Shown piece after piece: positions 16,802-26,070 of a DNA stretch of 64,000 bases (position 1 is its first letter; each line of letters begins with the position of its first letter). The notes beneath the pieces were generated by a model, which did not search any database, was not told where the DNA came from, and worked only from the letters and a program-made list of their open reading frames with translations. Made by a program: the position numbers and the translations under genes. Source of the stretch: Marinovum sp. Lineage in GTDB: Bacteria > Pseudomonadota > Alphaproteobacteria > Rhodobacterales > Rhodobacteraceae. The DNA is taken from contig JAKVBH010000002.1 of NCBI GenBank assembly GCA_022447495.1, positions 1 through 64,000 of the forward strand, in the 5' to 3' direction.

Positions 16802-17871
16802 TGCTGCTTGTCTTCGCCATGGCGGCGGTCATCTGGGGCATTGGCGCAGCGATGGGCGTCAACCGCGAAGCACGATTGCCCATGTTGGGGCTGCTCTATG
16901 TGGGCGTGTTGGCCATCCAAGTGGCCTTGCCCGATGGACATCCCATGCGCGAAGTCACAGGTGGAAGCCCCGCGCTTTGGGTCTTGCTCGGCGTGGCCCT
17001 GGCGCTGGTCCTGGCCTATCGCTTTGCCTGGGGCAAACTCAAAGGCGTGGCCGATGCCAAGGCCGAGGCCAACGGGATCAAGCCGCTCGAAGACAACCGC
17101 CCCTATAGCGACACGGAGCTAGAACGCTACGCCCGACATATCGTCCTGCGTGAAATCGGCGGCCCGGGTCAGCAACTCCTCGCCAAGGCGCGGGTATTGG
17201 TGATTGGCGCAGGCGGTCTGGGTGCTCCGGCGCTCCAATACCTTGCTGCAGCCGGCGTGGGCACCATTGGTTTGATCGACGACGACGTGGTCGACAACGC
17301 CAATCTTCAGCGCCAAGTGATCCACACCGATGCACGCATCGGCTTGCCCAAGGTCTTCTCTGCGCAAATGGCCATGGAAGCCCAAAACCCTGGGATCGTG
17401 GTCAAACCCTATCACCGCCGCCTAACCGAAGATATTGCGGCGGAGCTGTTTGCCGAGTTCGACGTCGTTCTGGACGGCACCGATAATTTTGCCACGCGAC
17501 GCATTGCCAATAAAGCCGCCGTGGCCACGGGCATACCCCTTGTGTCAGGCGCGCTAAGCCAATGGGAAGGTCAGCTGACCGTCTTTGACAGCGCCAGAGA
17601 TACGCCCTGTTACCACTGCATTTTCCCCGACGACCCCGCGGACGGCGTGGCCCCGTCCTGCGCCGAAGCGGGCGTACTCGGCCCCCTGCCCGGCGTGGTG
17701 GGTTCAATGATGGCGGTGGAGACGATCAAGCTCCTCACCGACGCCGGAAGCGCCCTGCGCGGCGAAATGCTCATTTACGACGCCCTCTACGGTGAGACGC
17801 GCAAAATTAAGATCACAAAACGGGCCGAATGCCCGGTGTGTGGGCACTCAGGCATCGGCAAAACCGTTTAA
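16801..17871 (+). CDS. Membrane-anchored HesA/MoeB/ThiF family adenylyltransferase
   Basis: The C-terminal 250 residues form an E1-like domain that adenylates the C-terminus of a small ubiquitin-like sulfur carrier (MoaD or ThiS). It has the nucleotide loop GAGGLGAPALQYLAAAGVG (about 137-155), DGTDNFATR, and two zinc-binding pairs, CYHC and CPVC. Unlike E. coli MoeB, it carries about 90 extra N-terminal residues with three hydrophobic segments (residues 1-18, 27-44 and 58-75), which would tether it to the inner membrane. Which carrier it serves cannot be told. It overlaps dut at the start and shares TTAA with the glnD stop at the end. Confidence 0.88.
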   Translation: MLLVFAMAAVIWGIGAAMGVNREARLPMLGLLYVGVLAIQVALPDGHPMREVTGGSPALWVLLGVALALVLAYRFAWGKLKGVADAKAEANGIKPLEDNRPYSDTELERYARHIVLREIGGPGQQLLAKARVLVIGAGGLGAPALQYLAAAGVGTIGLIDDDVVDNANLQRQVIHTDARIGLPKVFSAQMAMEAQNPGIVVKPYHRRLTEDIAAELFAEFDVVLDGTDNFATRRIANKAAVATGIPLVSGALSQWEGQLTVFDSARDTPCYHCIFPDDPADGVAPSCAEAGVLGPLPGVVGSMMAVETIKLLTDAGSALRGEMLIYDALYGETRKIKITKRAECPVCGHSGIGKTV

Positions 17872-20666
17872 CCCTCTGCCCTTTGCGCCCCCTCGGTAAT
17901 GGCCGCCCGGAGTTTGGCGTCCAGGGAGTTTTGCTTGCGGCCGTCGTGGAGTTTCAGGCCGAACATATCTTTGACATAGAACGTATCGACCACCTGCTCG
18001 CCGTAGGTCGCGATGACAGCGGAGGCGATGTTGATGTTGGACGCCGCCATGGTCCGTGTGAGGTCATAGAGCAAACCAGGGCGGTCGCGGGTGTCCACTT
18101 CGATGATCGTGTAGATCTCCGAACCGTCGTTGTCGAAGGTGATATGGGTTGGCACCTGAAAAGCTCTTTCGCGCTTTTTGAGCTTGTCGCGCGGCGCAAT
18201 GGCCTGACGGGCCACCACTTCACCCATCAAGGTTTTGCGGATCATCTCGCGCAGGCGGGGAATGCGAGCGCTTTCATAGGGGGCGCCCTCGCGATCTTGG
18301 ATCCAAAAGGCCGCCGTGGCATAGCCGTCTTTCGACGTAAACGTACGTGCGTCGACCACATTGGCCCCCGACAGCGCCAGCGCACCGGCAAACCGGTTAA
18401 AGATACCGGGGTGGTCGGCCAGGGCAAAACACACCCGCGTGGCGTCGCGATCCTCATCGGGGTGGATGTCGATTTTGACCTCGTCATCCGTGATCTCACG
18501 CAAAAGGTTGGCAAAGACCTCATGGGCCGTGACGTGAAGGCCCTGCCAATAGGGGTCGTAGTGCCGCCCAGTCTCGGTGCGGAGATCAGACGTCGACCAA
18601 TCCGAGAGACGCTCGCGCAGGAGCTTCTTGGCCTCGGTGCCACGCACTTCACGATTGAGCGCTTCAAGACCGCCCTCAAGCGCGCGTTTGGTCTGACGGT
18701 AAAGCGCGCGGATCAGCACGGCTTTCCAGTTGTTCCAAGTCCCCGGCCCCACGCCGCGGATGTCACAGACGGTCAGCACGGTCAGAAGGTTCAACCGATC
18801 CACCGTCTGCACCGCCTTGGCAAAGTCGCGCACGGTCCGTGGATCGGCAATGTCGCGTTTTTGGGCCATGTCGGACATCAGCAAGTGATAGCGCACGAGC
18901 CATTCCACCGTGGCCGCATCATCAGCCTTGAGACCGAGCCGTGGCGCCACACTGCGCGCGATCCGAGCGCCCAAAATCGAGTGGTCTTCTTCGCGACCTT
19001 TGCCAATGTCGTGCAACAAACAGGCAACAAAAAGCACCCGACGATTGATCCCGCCCTGGATAATCTCGGTTGAGACAGGAAGGTCGTCGCCCATTTCACC
19101 GCGTTCGATCTCGGCCAGTTCATGAACCACTTGGATCGTATGCTCATCAACGGTGTAGTGGTGATACATGTTGAACTGCATCATCGCGACGATCGGCTCG
19201 AACTCGGGGATGAACTTGGAGAGGACCCCAAGCTCGTTCATCCGTCGCAAAGCCCGCTCTGGATCACCATGTTTGAGCAATGTGCCCAGAAAGAGCTTTT
19301 GCGCCGCAGGATCATTGCGCATGTCTTCATCGATCAACGACAGGTTCGCTTTGACCAAGCGCATCGCGTCAGGATGCAGCAAGAGCCCCTTGCGCAGCCC
19401 CTCTTCAAAGAACCGGAGCAGGTTTAGGCGATCGTCAAGAAAGGCTTTTTCATCCGCAATAGCCAACCGATTGTGCACGACTTTATAGCCAGACTTGACC
19501 TTGGGGACGCGCTTAAACAGACGTTCTAGAAGCGGGGGTTCCTTGGCGTTTGTGGCCTCCAACGAGGTCAGCAAAATGCGCGTCACATCCCCGACAGCCG
19601 TAGCGTGCAAGAAATATTCCTGCATGAAATGCTCGACCGCGCGCCTGCCGCCCTCGTCTTGGTATCCCATGGCGCTGGCCACATCGACTTGCATATCAAA
19701 GGTCAGCTGTTCCAATGCCCGCCCAGCGATGAGATGCATGTGACACCGCACAGCCCACAAAAATGCCTCGGCGCTTTCAAAGGTTTGGTATTCCTCAGCG
19801 GTAAAGACACCGATGTTCACAAGGTCCGCTGTGGTCTCGGTGTGGTGCACATATTTCGCGATCCAATATAGCGACTGCAGATCGCGCAGACCGCCTTTGC
19901 CCTCTTTGACATTGGGCTCGACCATGTAGCGCTGACCACCTTGTTTTTTATGCCGCGCCTCGCGTTCTTCCAGCTTTGCAGCCACAAACTCGCGTTCGGT
20001 GCCTTTGAAAAGGTCGCGCCAGAGCGCCGTGTCGAACTCTGACGCCAAGCGCATGTCACCGGCAAGGGGGCGGTGCTCCAACATCGCGGTGCGGATCGTG
20101 AAATCCTCTTGGCCGAGGCGCAAACAATCTTTGATGGTGCGCGTGGCGTGGCCAACCTTGAGTTTTAGATCCCAAAGAATGTAGAGCATCGATTCAACAA
20201 CGCTCTCGGCCCAAGACGTGGTTTTGTACGGCGTCAGGAACAGCAAATCGACGTCCGAGAACGGTGCCATCTCGCCCCGTCCAGAACCGCCCACGGCCAT
20301 CAGCGTCATGCGTTCACCGGTCGTAGGTGTCTCAAGCCGGTGCAGATGTTGGGTGGCAACAGTCCAGGTGGCCACCACCAACCCGTCCATCAACCAAGTA
20401 TAGGCCCGCGTGGCCTGACGTGCTGCAAGTGGGTTTTCCCCGAAGCTTTTGGCAATGGCCGCCCGACCCCGGTCGCGCGCTTCGGACAAGACCTCCACCG
20501 TGGCCTGTCGCAACTCCTTGCCCGTTAGACCATCGCCCGCCAGGACATCGAGTTTGGCGATCACCTGGTCATGGTCAAAGATCGCGCGTGCCGCCTCGGA
20601 GGACGGCACGGTATAGTTTGCTGTCTTAGAATCCTGCGCCAGAGAAGCTTCGTGGGGCTGGTTCAA
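17868..20666 (-). CDS. glnD: [Protein-PII] uridylyltransferase / uridylyl-removing enzyme
   Basis: GlnD reads the glutamine level and uridylylates or de-uridylylates PII proteins, controlling nitrogen assimilation. The 932-residue product has all domains in order: nucleotidyltransferase (GGSGRGEMAPFSDVD, residues 126-140), HD hydrolase (HDIGKGREEDHS near residue 550), and two C-terminal ACT domains that bind glutamine (HPGIFNRFAGALALSGANVV and RPGLLYDLTRTMAASNINI). No ATG is available near the front; TTG 20666 is the best start, overlapping the end of the upstream lipoprotein gene by 41 bases. It converges on the MoeB-like gene, sharing four bases. Confidence 0.96.
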   Translation of the reverse strand: MNQPHEASLAQDSKTANYTVPSSEAARAIFDHDQVIAKLDVLAGDGLTGKELRQATVEVLSEARDRGRAAIAKSFGENPLAARQATRAYTWLMDGLVVATWTVATQHLHRLETPTTGERMTLMAVGGSGRGEMAPFSDVDLLFLTPYKTTSWAESVVESMLYILWDLKLKVGHATRTIKDCLRLGQEDFTIRTAMLEHRPLAGDMRLASEFDTALWRDLFKGTEREFVAAKLEEREARHKKQGGQRYMVEPNVKEGKGGLRDLQSLYWIAKYVHHTETTADLVNIGVFTAEEYQTFESAEAFLWAVRCHMHLIAGRALEQLTFDMQVDVASAMGYQDEGGRRAVEHFMQEYFLHATAVGDVTRILLTSLEATNAKEPPLLERLFKRVPKVKSGYKVVHNRLAIADEKAFLDDRLNLLRFFEEGLRKGLLLHPDAMRLVKANLSLIDEDMRNDPAAQKLFLGTLLKHGDPERALRRMNELGVLSKFIPEFEPIVAMMQFNMYHHYTVDEHTIQVVHELAEIERGEMGDDLPVSTEIIQGGINRRVLFVACLLHDIGKGREEDHSILGARIARSVAPRLGLKADDAATVEWLVRYHLLMSDMAQKRDIADPRTVRDFAKAVQTVDRLNLLTVLTVCDIRGVGPGTWNNWKAVLIRALYRQTKRALEGGLEALNREVRGTEAKKLLRERLSDWSTSDLRTETGRHYDPYWQGLHVTAHEVFANLLREITDDEVKIDIHPDEDRDATRVCFALADHPGIFNRFAGALALSGANVVDARTFTSKDGYATAAFWIQDREGAPYESARIPRLREMIRKTLMGEVVARQAIAPRDKLKKRERAFQVPTHITFDNDGSEIYTIIEVDTRDRPGLLYDLTRTMAASNINIASAVIATYGEQVVDTFYVKDMFGLKLHDGRKQNSLDAKLRAAITEGAQRAEG

Positions 20667-21822
20667 GGATCACCACCTGTCTGTCTTTGATGGACGCCAC
20701 CGCCAGGCCGCGTTCGTTCGTGCCGTCGGGGAGAAAGCGGAAGACGCCGGACACCCCTTGAAACCCTTGAGATTGCATAATTCGGCGCGAGGTCAAGGCG
20801 TCACTGTTGCCTTGCGCCACCAACGCGCCGATTGCCGCGATGCCGTCATAGGCCAATCCGGCCAGTTGGTGGGGCGCGCTGCCGTAGGCATCCGCGTAGC
20901 GCGCGCGGAATTGCGCGACCCGCGATTGGTCCGGCAGAGCAAAGAGAGAGTTCTGCATACCGCGGAAGTTAAATGCATCAGGACGAACGTCCCACCGGGT
21001 TAATCCCGCAAAGGTGGTTGTCTCAGGCGACACGCCTTTAGACGGCAACAAATCCAGGATAAACGACAGCGCGCCATCGTAATCGGCGGTCATCATGACG
21101 GTTGATGCACCCGTTTGGGTCACGGCGCCAGCCGCTTGGGTCATGGCACTGTCGAGGCTGTCTTGGTTGAGGTCGTAACCGATGGTCGCGTTCACACGCA
21201 CACCCTGCTGTGCGGCGGCCGCTTGAATCGCAGAGCGGCCAAATTGTCCTGGCACGTCACGCGAATGCAAAATCACCATCGAGTTGCGTCCGTTGCGGCG
21301 CATGTAGCTGGTCAAGCGATTGGCCGTATTGCGGAAGGTTGATCCCAAAATAAAGACGTTGCCACCTGCGATAGATGGATTGTTGGAGAACGTCAGCACG
21401 TTGATGTTGTCATCTGCCACCGCCACGCCCGCCGCGTTGGCCGCTTCGCCAAAAAGGGGACCGAGAATCACCTTAGCCCCATCATCTGCGGCCAGTTGTG
21501 CAACGGACGCCGCCTGCGCCGCAGTTCCGCCAGTGTCATAGACACGCAAGTCAATCTTCACGCCTTCAAGATCTGCAATCGCCAAACGAGCGGCGTTCTC
21601 CAGGCTCCCGGCAATGCGACCGGCATTTGCATCAGTGCGCGGCACCAAAAGCGCCACGGTCACGGGTTTACCCGCATCGATTTGTTGGCCTGTTCCACCA
21701 CCACCCACCGAGGATGGCGTCAAAGCAACCGGATCACATGCCGCCACCAATGCCAGCGCGCCAATCGCAAAAACGGATCGCAAAAACGACCGCTTGCGCG
21801 GCGAAGATAAAACGGCAACCAT
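20626..21822 (-). CDS. Penicillin-binding protein activator, LppC/LpoA-type lipoprotein
   Basis: This 398-residue lipoprotein has a type II signal peptide with lipobox LVAAC (cysteine near residue 29). The mature part has a periplasmic-binding-protein (type 1) fold: VTVALLVPRTDANAGRIAGSLENAA opens it, and KVILGPLFGEAANAAG and PHQLAGLAYDGIAAIGALV follow. That is the architecture of the LpoA/YraM C-domain, which in enterics activates PBP1A; the activity is inferred for alphaproteobacteria. ATG 21822 follows an AGGGGGA ribosome site and replaces a longer open frame. It is divergent from rsmI, as lpoA-rsmI-yraN clustering is in many Proteobacteria. Confidence 0.88.
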   Translation of the reverse strand: MVAVLSSPRKRSFLRSVFAIGALALVAACDPVALTPSSVGGGGTGQQIDAGKPVTVALLVPRTDANAGRIAGSLENAARLAIADLEGVKIDLRVYDTGGTAAQAASVAQLAADDGAKVILGPLFGEAANAAGVAVADDNINVLTFSNNPSIAGGNVFILGSTFRNTANRLTSYMRRNGRNSMVILHSRDVPGQFGRSAIQAAAAQQGVRVNATIGYDLNQDSLDSAMTQAAGAVTQTGASTVMMTADYDGALSFILDLLPSKGVSPETTTFAGLTRWDVRPDAFNFRGMQNSLFALPDQSRVAQFRARYADAYGSAPHQLAGLAYDGIAAIGALVAQGNSDALTSRRIMQSQGFQGVSGVFRFLPDGTNERGLAVASIKDRQVVILEPAPRSFSGAGF

Positions 21823-21979
21823 GACAAAATCCCCCTGCTGTCGTCCCGATGCGTGCCAGAAGAATAAACGGCCGCATCCCACCGTTGGGATCATAGAAAG
21901 GTGGCGCCCGGGGTCTAGGGGGAATAGACCGCGTTCTGGGGCTTTGAGGTAAATACGGCTGCAAGAAGGGGCAAATCAG

Positions 21980-22822
21980 GTGACAGGCCAACTGACATTT
22001 GTGGCGGTGCCAATCGGCAATGCTAGGGATATTACCCTGCGTGCCTTGGATATTTTGCGTGATGCCGATGTGCTTGCCGCAGAAGACACCCGCGCCCTGC
22101 GCCGCTTGATGGAGATCCACGGTCTTGCGCTTAATGGACGGCGGCTCATCGCCTACCACGATCATAGTAATGAGAAAGCGCGCAACGGCGTCCTGGCTCT
22201 TCTGAGCGAAGGACGTCACGTGGCCTACGCCTCCGAAGCGGGCACCCCGCTGATCTCCGACCCCGGCTTCCATCTGGCTCGCGCGGCAGCGGGTGAAGGC
22301 TTTTCGGTTACGACGGCACCTGGGGCCAGCGCTGTGACGGCGGCATTGACTTTGGCTGCACTGCCAACGGATCGGTTTCTATTCGCTGGCTTTTTGCCAA
22401 ATACCAAATCAGCGAGACGCCGAGCATTGCAGGAATTGGCACCCATTCAAGCCAGCCTTGTGCTCTACGAGTCACCCAAACGGATCGCCGCTTTACTTGA
22501 AGATGCTCTGGCAACAATGGGCAACCGTCCTGCTGCGCTCTGCAGAGAACTCACCAAACGCTTTGAAGAGGTGCGTCGCATGCCGCTCGAAGAGCTCTGC
22601 ATCTCCGTCGAAGACATGCCACCCAAAGGGGAGATTGTCCTCGTCATCGACCGCGCCCCACCCCAAGCAGCCAGCCAAGAGGATATCGACGCAGCGCTCA
22701 GCAATGCTCTAGATCGGCTCAGTCTAAAAGATGCCGCAGCCGAGGTCGCTCAAACCTATGGCCTCAACAAACGAAGCGTTTACCAGCGTGCGCTAAACAT
22801 ATCACGAAGAGACACCAACTAG
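21980..22822 (+). CDS. rsmI: 16S rRNA (cytidine-1402 2'-O) methyltransferase RsmI
   Basis: RsmI uses S-adenosylmethionine to methylate the ribose of C1402 in the ribosomal P site. The 280-residue protein belongs to the tetrapyrrole-methylase fold: LTFVAVPIGNARDITLRALDIL at the start, LAAEDTRALRRLM, EAGTPLISDPGF, and TAPGASAVTAALTLAALPTDRF. The start is GTG 21980. It is divergent from the LppC-type gene and 11 bp from the yraN gene, the conserved neighbourhood of this family. Confidence 0.96.
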   Translation: MTGQLTFVAVPIGNARDITLRALDILRDADVLAAEDTRALRRLMEIHGLALNGRRLIAYHDHSNEKARNGVLALLSEGRHVAYASEAGTPLISDPGFHLARAAAGEGFSVTTAPGASAVTAALTLAALPTDRFLFAGFLPNTKSARRRALQELAPIQASLVLYESPKRIAALLEDALATMGNRPAALCRELTKRFEEVRRMPLEELCISVEDMPPKGEIVLVIDRAPPQAASQEDIDAALSNALDRLSLKDAAAEVAQTYGLNKRSVYQRALNISRRDTN

Positions 22823-22833
22823 GTAGGCGCGCC

Positions 22834-23253
22834 ATGCTCGATTTCAGTGATCGTTTAGACCAACTTGCCACAGGTGTCTTGACGCGCGATCGCGCCCATC
22901 GCGGCCAACGAAATAACCTCTCAGGTCAAACCGCAGAAGCCGCAGTTCTGCGCACCTACAAAGCGCGGGGCGCCACTTTTATCGCAGAACGCTATCGCAA
23001 TGCCGCGGGCGAGATCGACGTCATCGTGCAACAAAACGGCGTTTATATCATTGCCGAAGTGAAATCAGCAGCGACATTTGATGCTGCGCTCGCTCGGATC
23101 ACACCGCGCCAAGTGGCACGCATTTATGCCGCAGCAGAGGCCTTTATCTTGACCACACCTGAGGGTGCTTTTGCAGAGGTGCGATGCGATGCCGCTTTGG
23201 TCGACGGCCAAGGCCAGGTCCAAATTCTTGAAGGCGCGCTTCTGCCATACTGA
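22834..23253 (+). CDS. YraN/UPF0102 family nuclease-like protein
   Basis: This 139-residue protein has a restriction-endonuclease-like core: GQTAEAAVLRTYKARGATFIAERYR, then GEIDVIVQQNGVYIIAEVK with the acidic and E-x-K residues that would coordinate metal. The family is nearly universal next to rsmI and has been linked to Holliday-junction or recombination processing in some bacteria, but the activity is not firmly settled. Its start lies 11 bp after rsmI, so it is probably co-transcribed. A 169-bp gap precedes gshB. Confidence 0.88.
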   Translation: MLDFSDRLDQLATGVLTRDRAHRGQRNNLSGQTAEAAVLRTYKARGATFIAERYRNAAGEIDVIVQQNGVYIIAEVKSAATFDAALARITPRQVARIYAAAEAFILTTPEGAFAEVRCDAALVDGQGQVQILEGALLPY

Positions 23254-23422
23254 CAAATGAAACTAGCTCTTGGCGCCCAAGCTTTCTAAAGCCCATGCCT
23301 GCTACCTTTTAGCATGGTATCACTCGCGAACAGCACCTGCAAACACATCACGAACGCCTTAGAGGCGTTGCACTGCGCATCCCGGCAGTCCATGTATCAG
23401 CCAAGATCACGCAGGAGCCGAG

Positions 23423-24361
23423 ATGAAAGTCGCATTTCAAATGGACCCCATCACCGGGGTGGACATCAACGCAGACAGCAGTTTTCGCTTGGCCGAAGAG
23501 GCACAGAGCCGCGGCGCAGAGCTCTTTTACTATGCGCCCGACAAGATGGGCTACCGAGAAGGCCGCATCATCGCCCGGGGCCATGAGATGCAAGTTCAAC
23601 GGGTGCCCGAGACGCCTGCAATCCTAGGGCCAGAACGGGAGGTCGATCTCTCGGACTTTGACGTGCTGTGGCTGCGTCAGGACCCGCCCTTCGATATGCA
23701 TTATATCACGACCACACATCTTTTGGATCGCCTGCGGGATGATGTTTTGGTGGTCAATGACCCCTTCTGGGTGCGTAACTATCCCGAAAAGCTCCTGGTG
23801 TTGGACTTCCCCGACCTCACGCCGCCCACGGCCGTCGCCCGCGATCTTGAAATGATCAAAGACTTCCGCGCGGCCCATGGCGATGTGATCGTAAAACCGC
23901 TCTACGGCAATGGCGGGGCCGGTGTGTTCAAGCTCACCCAAGACGACCGCAACCTGGCCTCTTTGCACGAATTGTTCACCGGCTTCAGCCGCGAACCCCT
24001 GATCGTGCAAAAATTCCTCCCGGCCGTCAGCGCGGGCGACAAGCGCGTCATTTTGGTCGACGGAGAGGCTGTGGGCGGCATCAACCGCGTTCCTGCTCCG
24101 GGTGAGACACGGTCCAACATGCATGTCGGAGGCCGCCCCGAACGCGTCGCGCTGACCGAGCGGGACAAGGAAATCGTCTCTCGCATCGGCCCCCTTCTAC
24201 GCGAGAAGGGTCAAGTGTTTGTGGGCATCGACGTGATTGGCGAGTGGCTGACCGAGATCAACGTGACATCACCCACAGGAATTCAGGAGCTTGAACGCTT
24301 TGACGGGATCAACGTGGCTGGACAAATCTGGGACGCCATCGAAACGCGACTCAAGACCTAA
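23423..24361 (+). CDS. gshB: Glutathione synthetase
   Basis: GshB joins gamma-glutamylcysteine and glycine with ATP, the second step of glutathione synthesis. The 312 residues are normal. The N-domain begins KVAFQMDPITGVDINADSSF, and the ATP-grasp part includes GDVIVKPLYGNGGAGVFKL, PLIVQKFLPAVSAGDKRVILVDG and the metal-binding EINVTSPTGIQE. A clear GGAG site precedes the ATG. Its stop codon shares bases CTAA with the stop of the convergent comM gene. Confidence 0.97.
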   Translation: MKVAFQMDPITGVDINADSSFRLAEEAQSRGAELFYYAPDKMGYREGRIIARGHEMQVQRVPETPAILGPEREVDLSDFDVLWLRQDPPFDMHYITTTHLLDRLRDDVLVVNDPFWVRNYPEKLLVLDFPDLTPPTAVARDLEMIKDFRAAHGDVIVKPLYGNGGAGVFKLTQDDRNLASLHELFTGFSREPLIVQKFLPAVSAGDKRVILVDGEAVGGINRVPAPGETRSNMHVGGRPERVALTERDKEIVSRIGPLLREKGQVFVGIDVIGEWLTEINVTSPTGIQELERFDGINVAGQIWDAIETRLKT

Positions 24362-25866
24362 CCGGTGATGCGATAGGCCAAAGCCTCCGCCACGTGCGGT
24401 TTGCGCACGGAGGCCTCGCCGCCGAGGTCCGCAATGGTCCGTGCCACGCGCAAAACGCGGTGGTATCCGCGCGCCGAGAGCCCAAATCGGTCAGAAGCTT
24501 TGAGCAAGAGCTCTCGACCTTCAGGATCAGGGCGCGCCACTTCATCAAGGCGCTGACCTTCTATGTCGGCGTTCAACCGCACACCTGGGACCCCATCATA
24601 CCGCGCCGCTTGCACAGCCCGCGCTTGCGCCACCCGCTCCGCCACGGTTGCGCTGGTCTCCCCTCCGTCGGGCAAATCCAACTCCTCAAGGCCCACCGGC
24701 GGCACGTCCACCCGAAGGTCGATGCGATCCATCAACGGACCGGACAGCCGCCCCATGTAGTCTTCCCCGCACATCGGCGCTTTGGCACACGCGCGGCTCG
24801 GGTCGCCGAGGAAGCCGCACTTGCATGGATTGGCCGCCGCTACGAGCATGAACCGACACGGATAGCTCACATGCGCATTGGCGCGCGCGACCATGACGCG
24901 ACCGGTTTCAATCGGTTGCCGCAAAGTCTCAAGGACGGGCCGCGCAAACTCTGGGGTTTCATCCAAGAACAGCACCCCGTTATGAGCCAAGCTGATCTCA
25001 CCCGGCTTCGCCCCTCGACCGCCGCCGACAATCGCTGCCATGGACGCCGTATGATGCGGCGCACGATAGGGTCGCGATCGCGAGATGCCGCCCTCATCAA
25101 TCAAGCCAGCCAGTGAATGCACCATCGAGGTTTCCAAAGCCTCACTTGCCGAAAGCGGCGGCATCACCCCCGGCAGACGCGCCGCCAGCATGGACTTCCC
25201 TGACCCTGGCGGACCGACCAGCATCAAATGATGGCGCCCCGCGGCTGCGATCTCCAACGCACGTTTGGCGCGCTCTTGGCCTTTGACTTCCGATAGGCAC
25301 GGACCATCGAACGTGCGTAGCACTTCACCCGGTTCTGAGGGCTCCAAGGCGGCTTGTCCCGAGAAATGGCGCAGTACATCACCAAGATTGGATGCCCCAA
25401 GCACCTGCGTCGCTCCAACCCACGCCGCCTCCGCTCAGGACGCTTCAGGGCAGAGCAAAGTGCGGTTCTCTTCCGCAGCCGACATCGCCGCTGGCAACGC
25501 GCCCAGCACGGGCATTAAAGCGCCATCAAGCGATAATTCCCCAAGGGCGGTAATCTCGGACACAGCCTCAGCTGGAACAACCTTCAAGGCCGCCAAAAGG
25601 CCCAGCGCAATGGGCAGGTCAAAGTGCGATCCCTCTTTGGGTAAATCTGCGGGCGAAAGGTTGACGGTGATCTTCTTTGACGGCAAGGCGATCGCCAAAG
25701 AACACAATGCCGTCCGAACGCGGTCACGCGCTTCGGAGACGGCTTTGTCCGGCAGGCCAACAATCGAAAACGACGGCATCCCGGGGGTCACGGCGCACTG
25801 CACTTCGACCTGCCGAGCTGATACACCTTCAAATGCTACCGTGTAGGCCCGCGCGACCATATCCAC
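24358..25866 (-). pseudogene. comM: ComM/YifB Mg-chelatase-like ATPase with one in-frame UGA
   Basis: ComM is a hexameric AAA+ helicase that helps integrate incoming DNA in natural transformation. The 503-codon frame is intact except for one stop, TGA at 25437-25435 (codon 144). Before it are the N-terminal Lon-S5-like part (GMPSFSIVGLPDKAVSEARDRVR). After it, in the same frame, are the ATPase domain (Walker A GPPGSGKSMLAARLPG, Walker B GVLFLDETPEF), the cysteine cluster CKCGFLGDPSRAC and the C-terminal domain. Homologues read CGAEAAW here; this gene reads S-stop-AEAAW, so a glycine codon GGA probably became TGA. A GTG at 25404 could restart translation of the ATPase part. It may be a recent pseudogene, a split gene or a sequencing error. 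Confidence 0.85.
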
Positions 25867-26070
25867 CCCTTGGTTAATCAGGGTTAACGGTGCATCGATT
25901 CCGTTTAAGAAGCCTTAACGTAGATCAAACCGGCAACCGCCCCGAGCAAAATGCGCAGTAAATCAGCGCTGCCCACCAAATCGCCTGTCTAATTTCGCAC
26001 ATATAATGCGCAGACATCGGCCTTTTCCGCTCATCCGCACGCCCATATACGGAATGGGAAGGAGCAGACA

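Noticed and set aside
17829-19073. Plus-strand 414-codon open frame
   Set aside because: It lies opposite glnD, whose domains are unmistakable. It has no ribosome site and a shadow-type composition.
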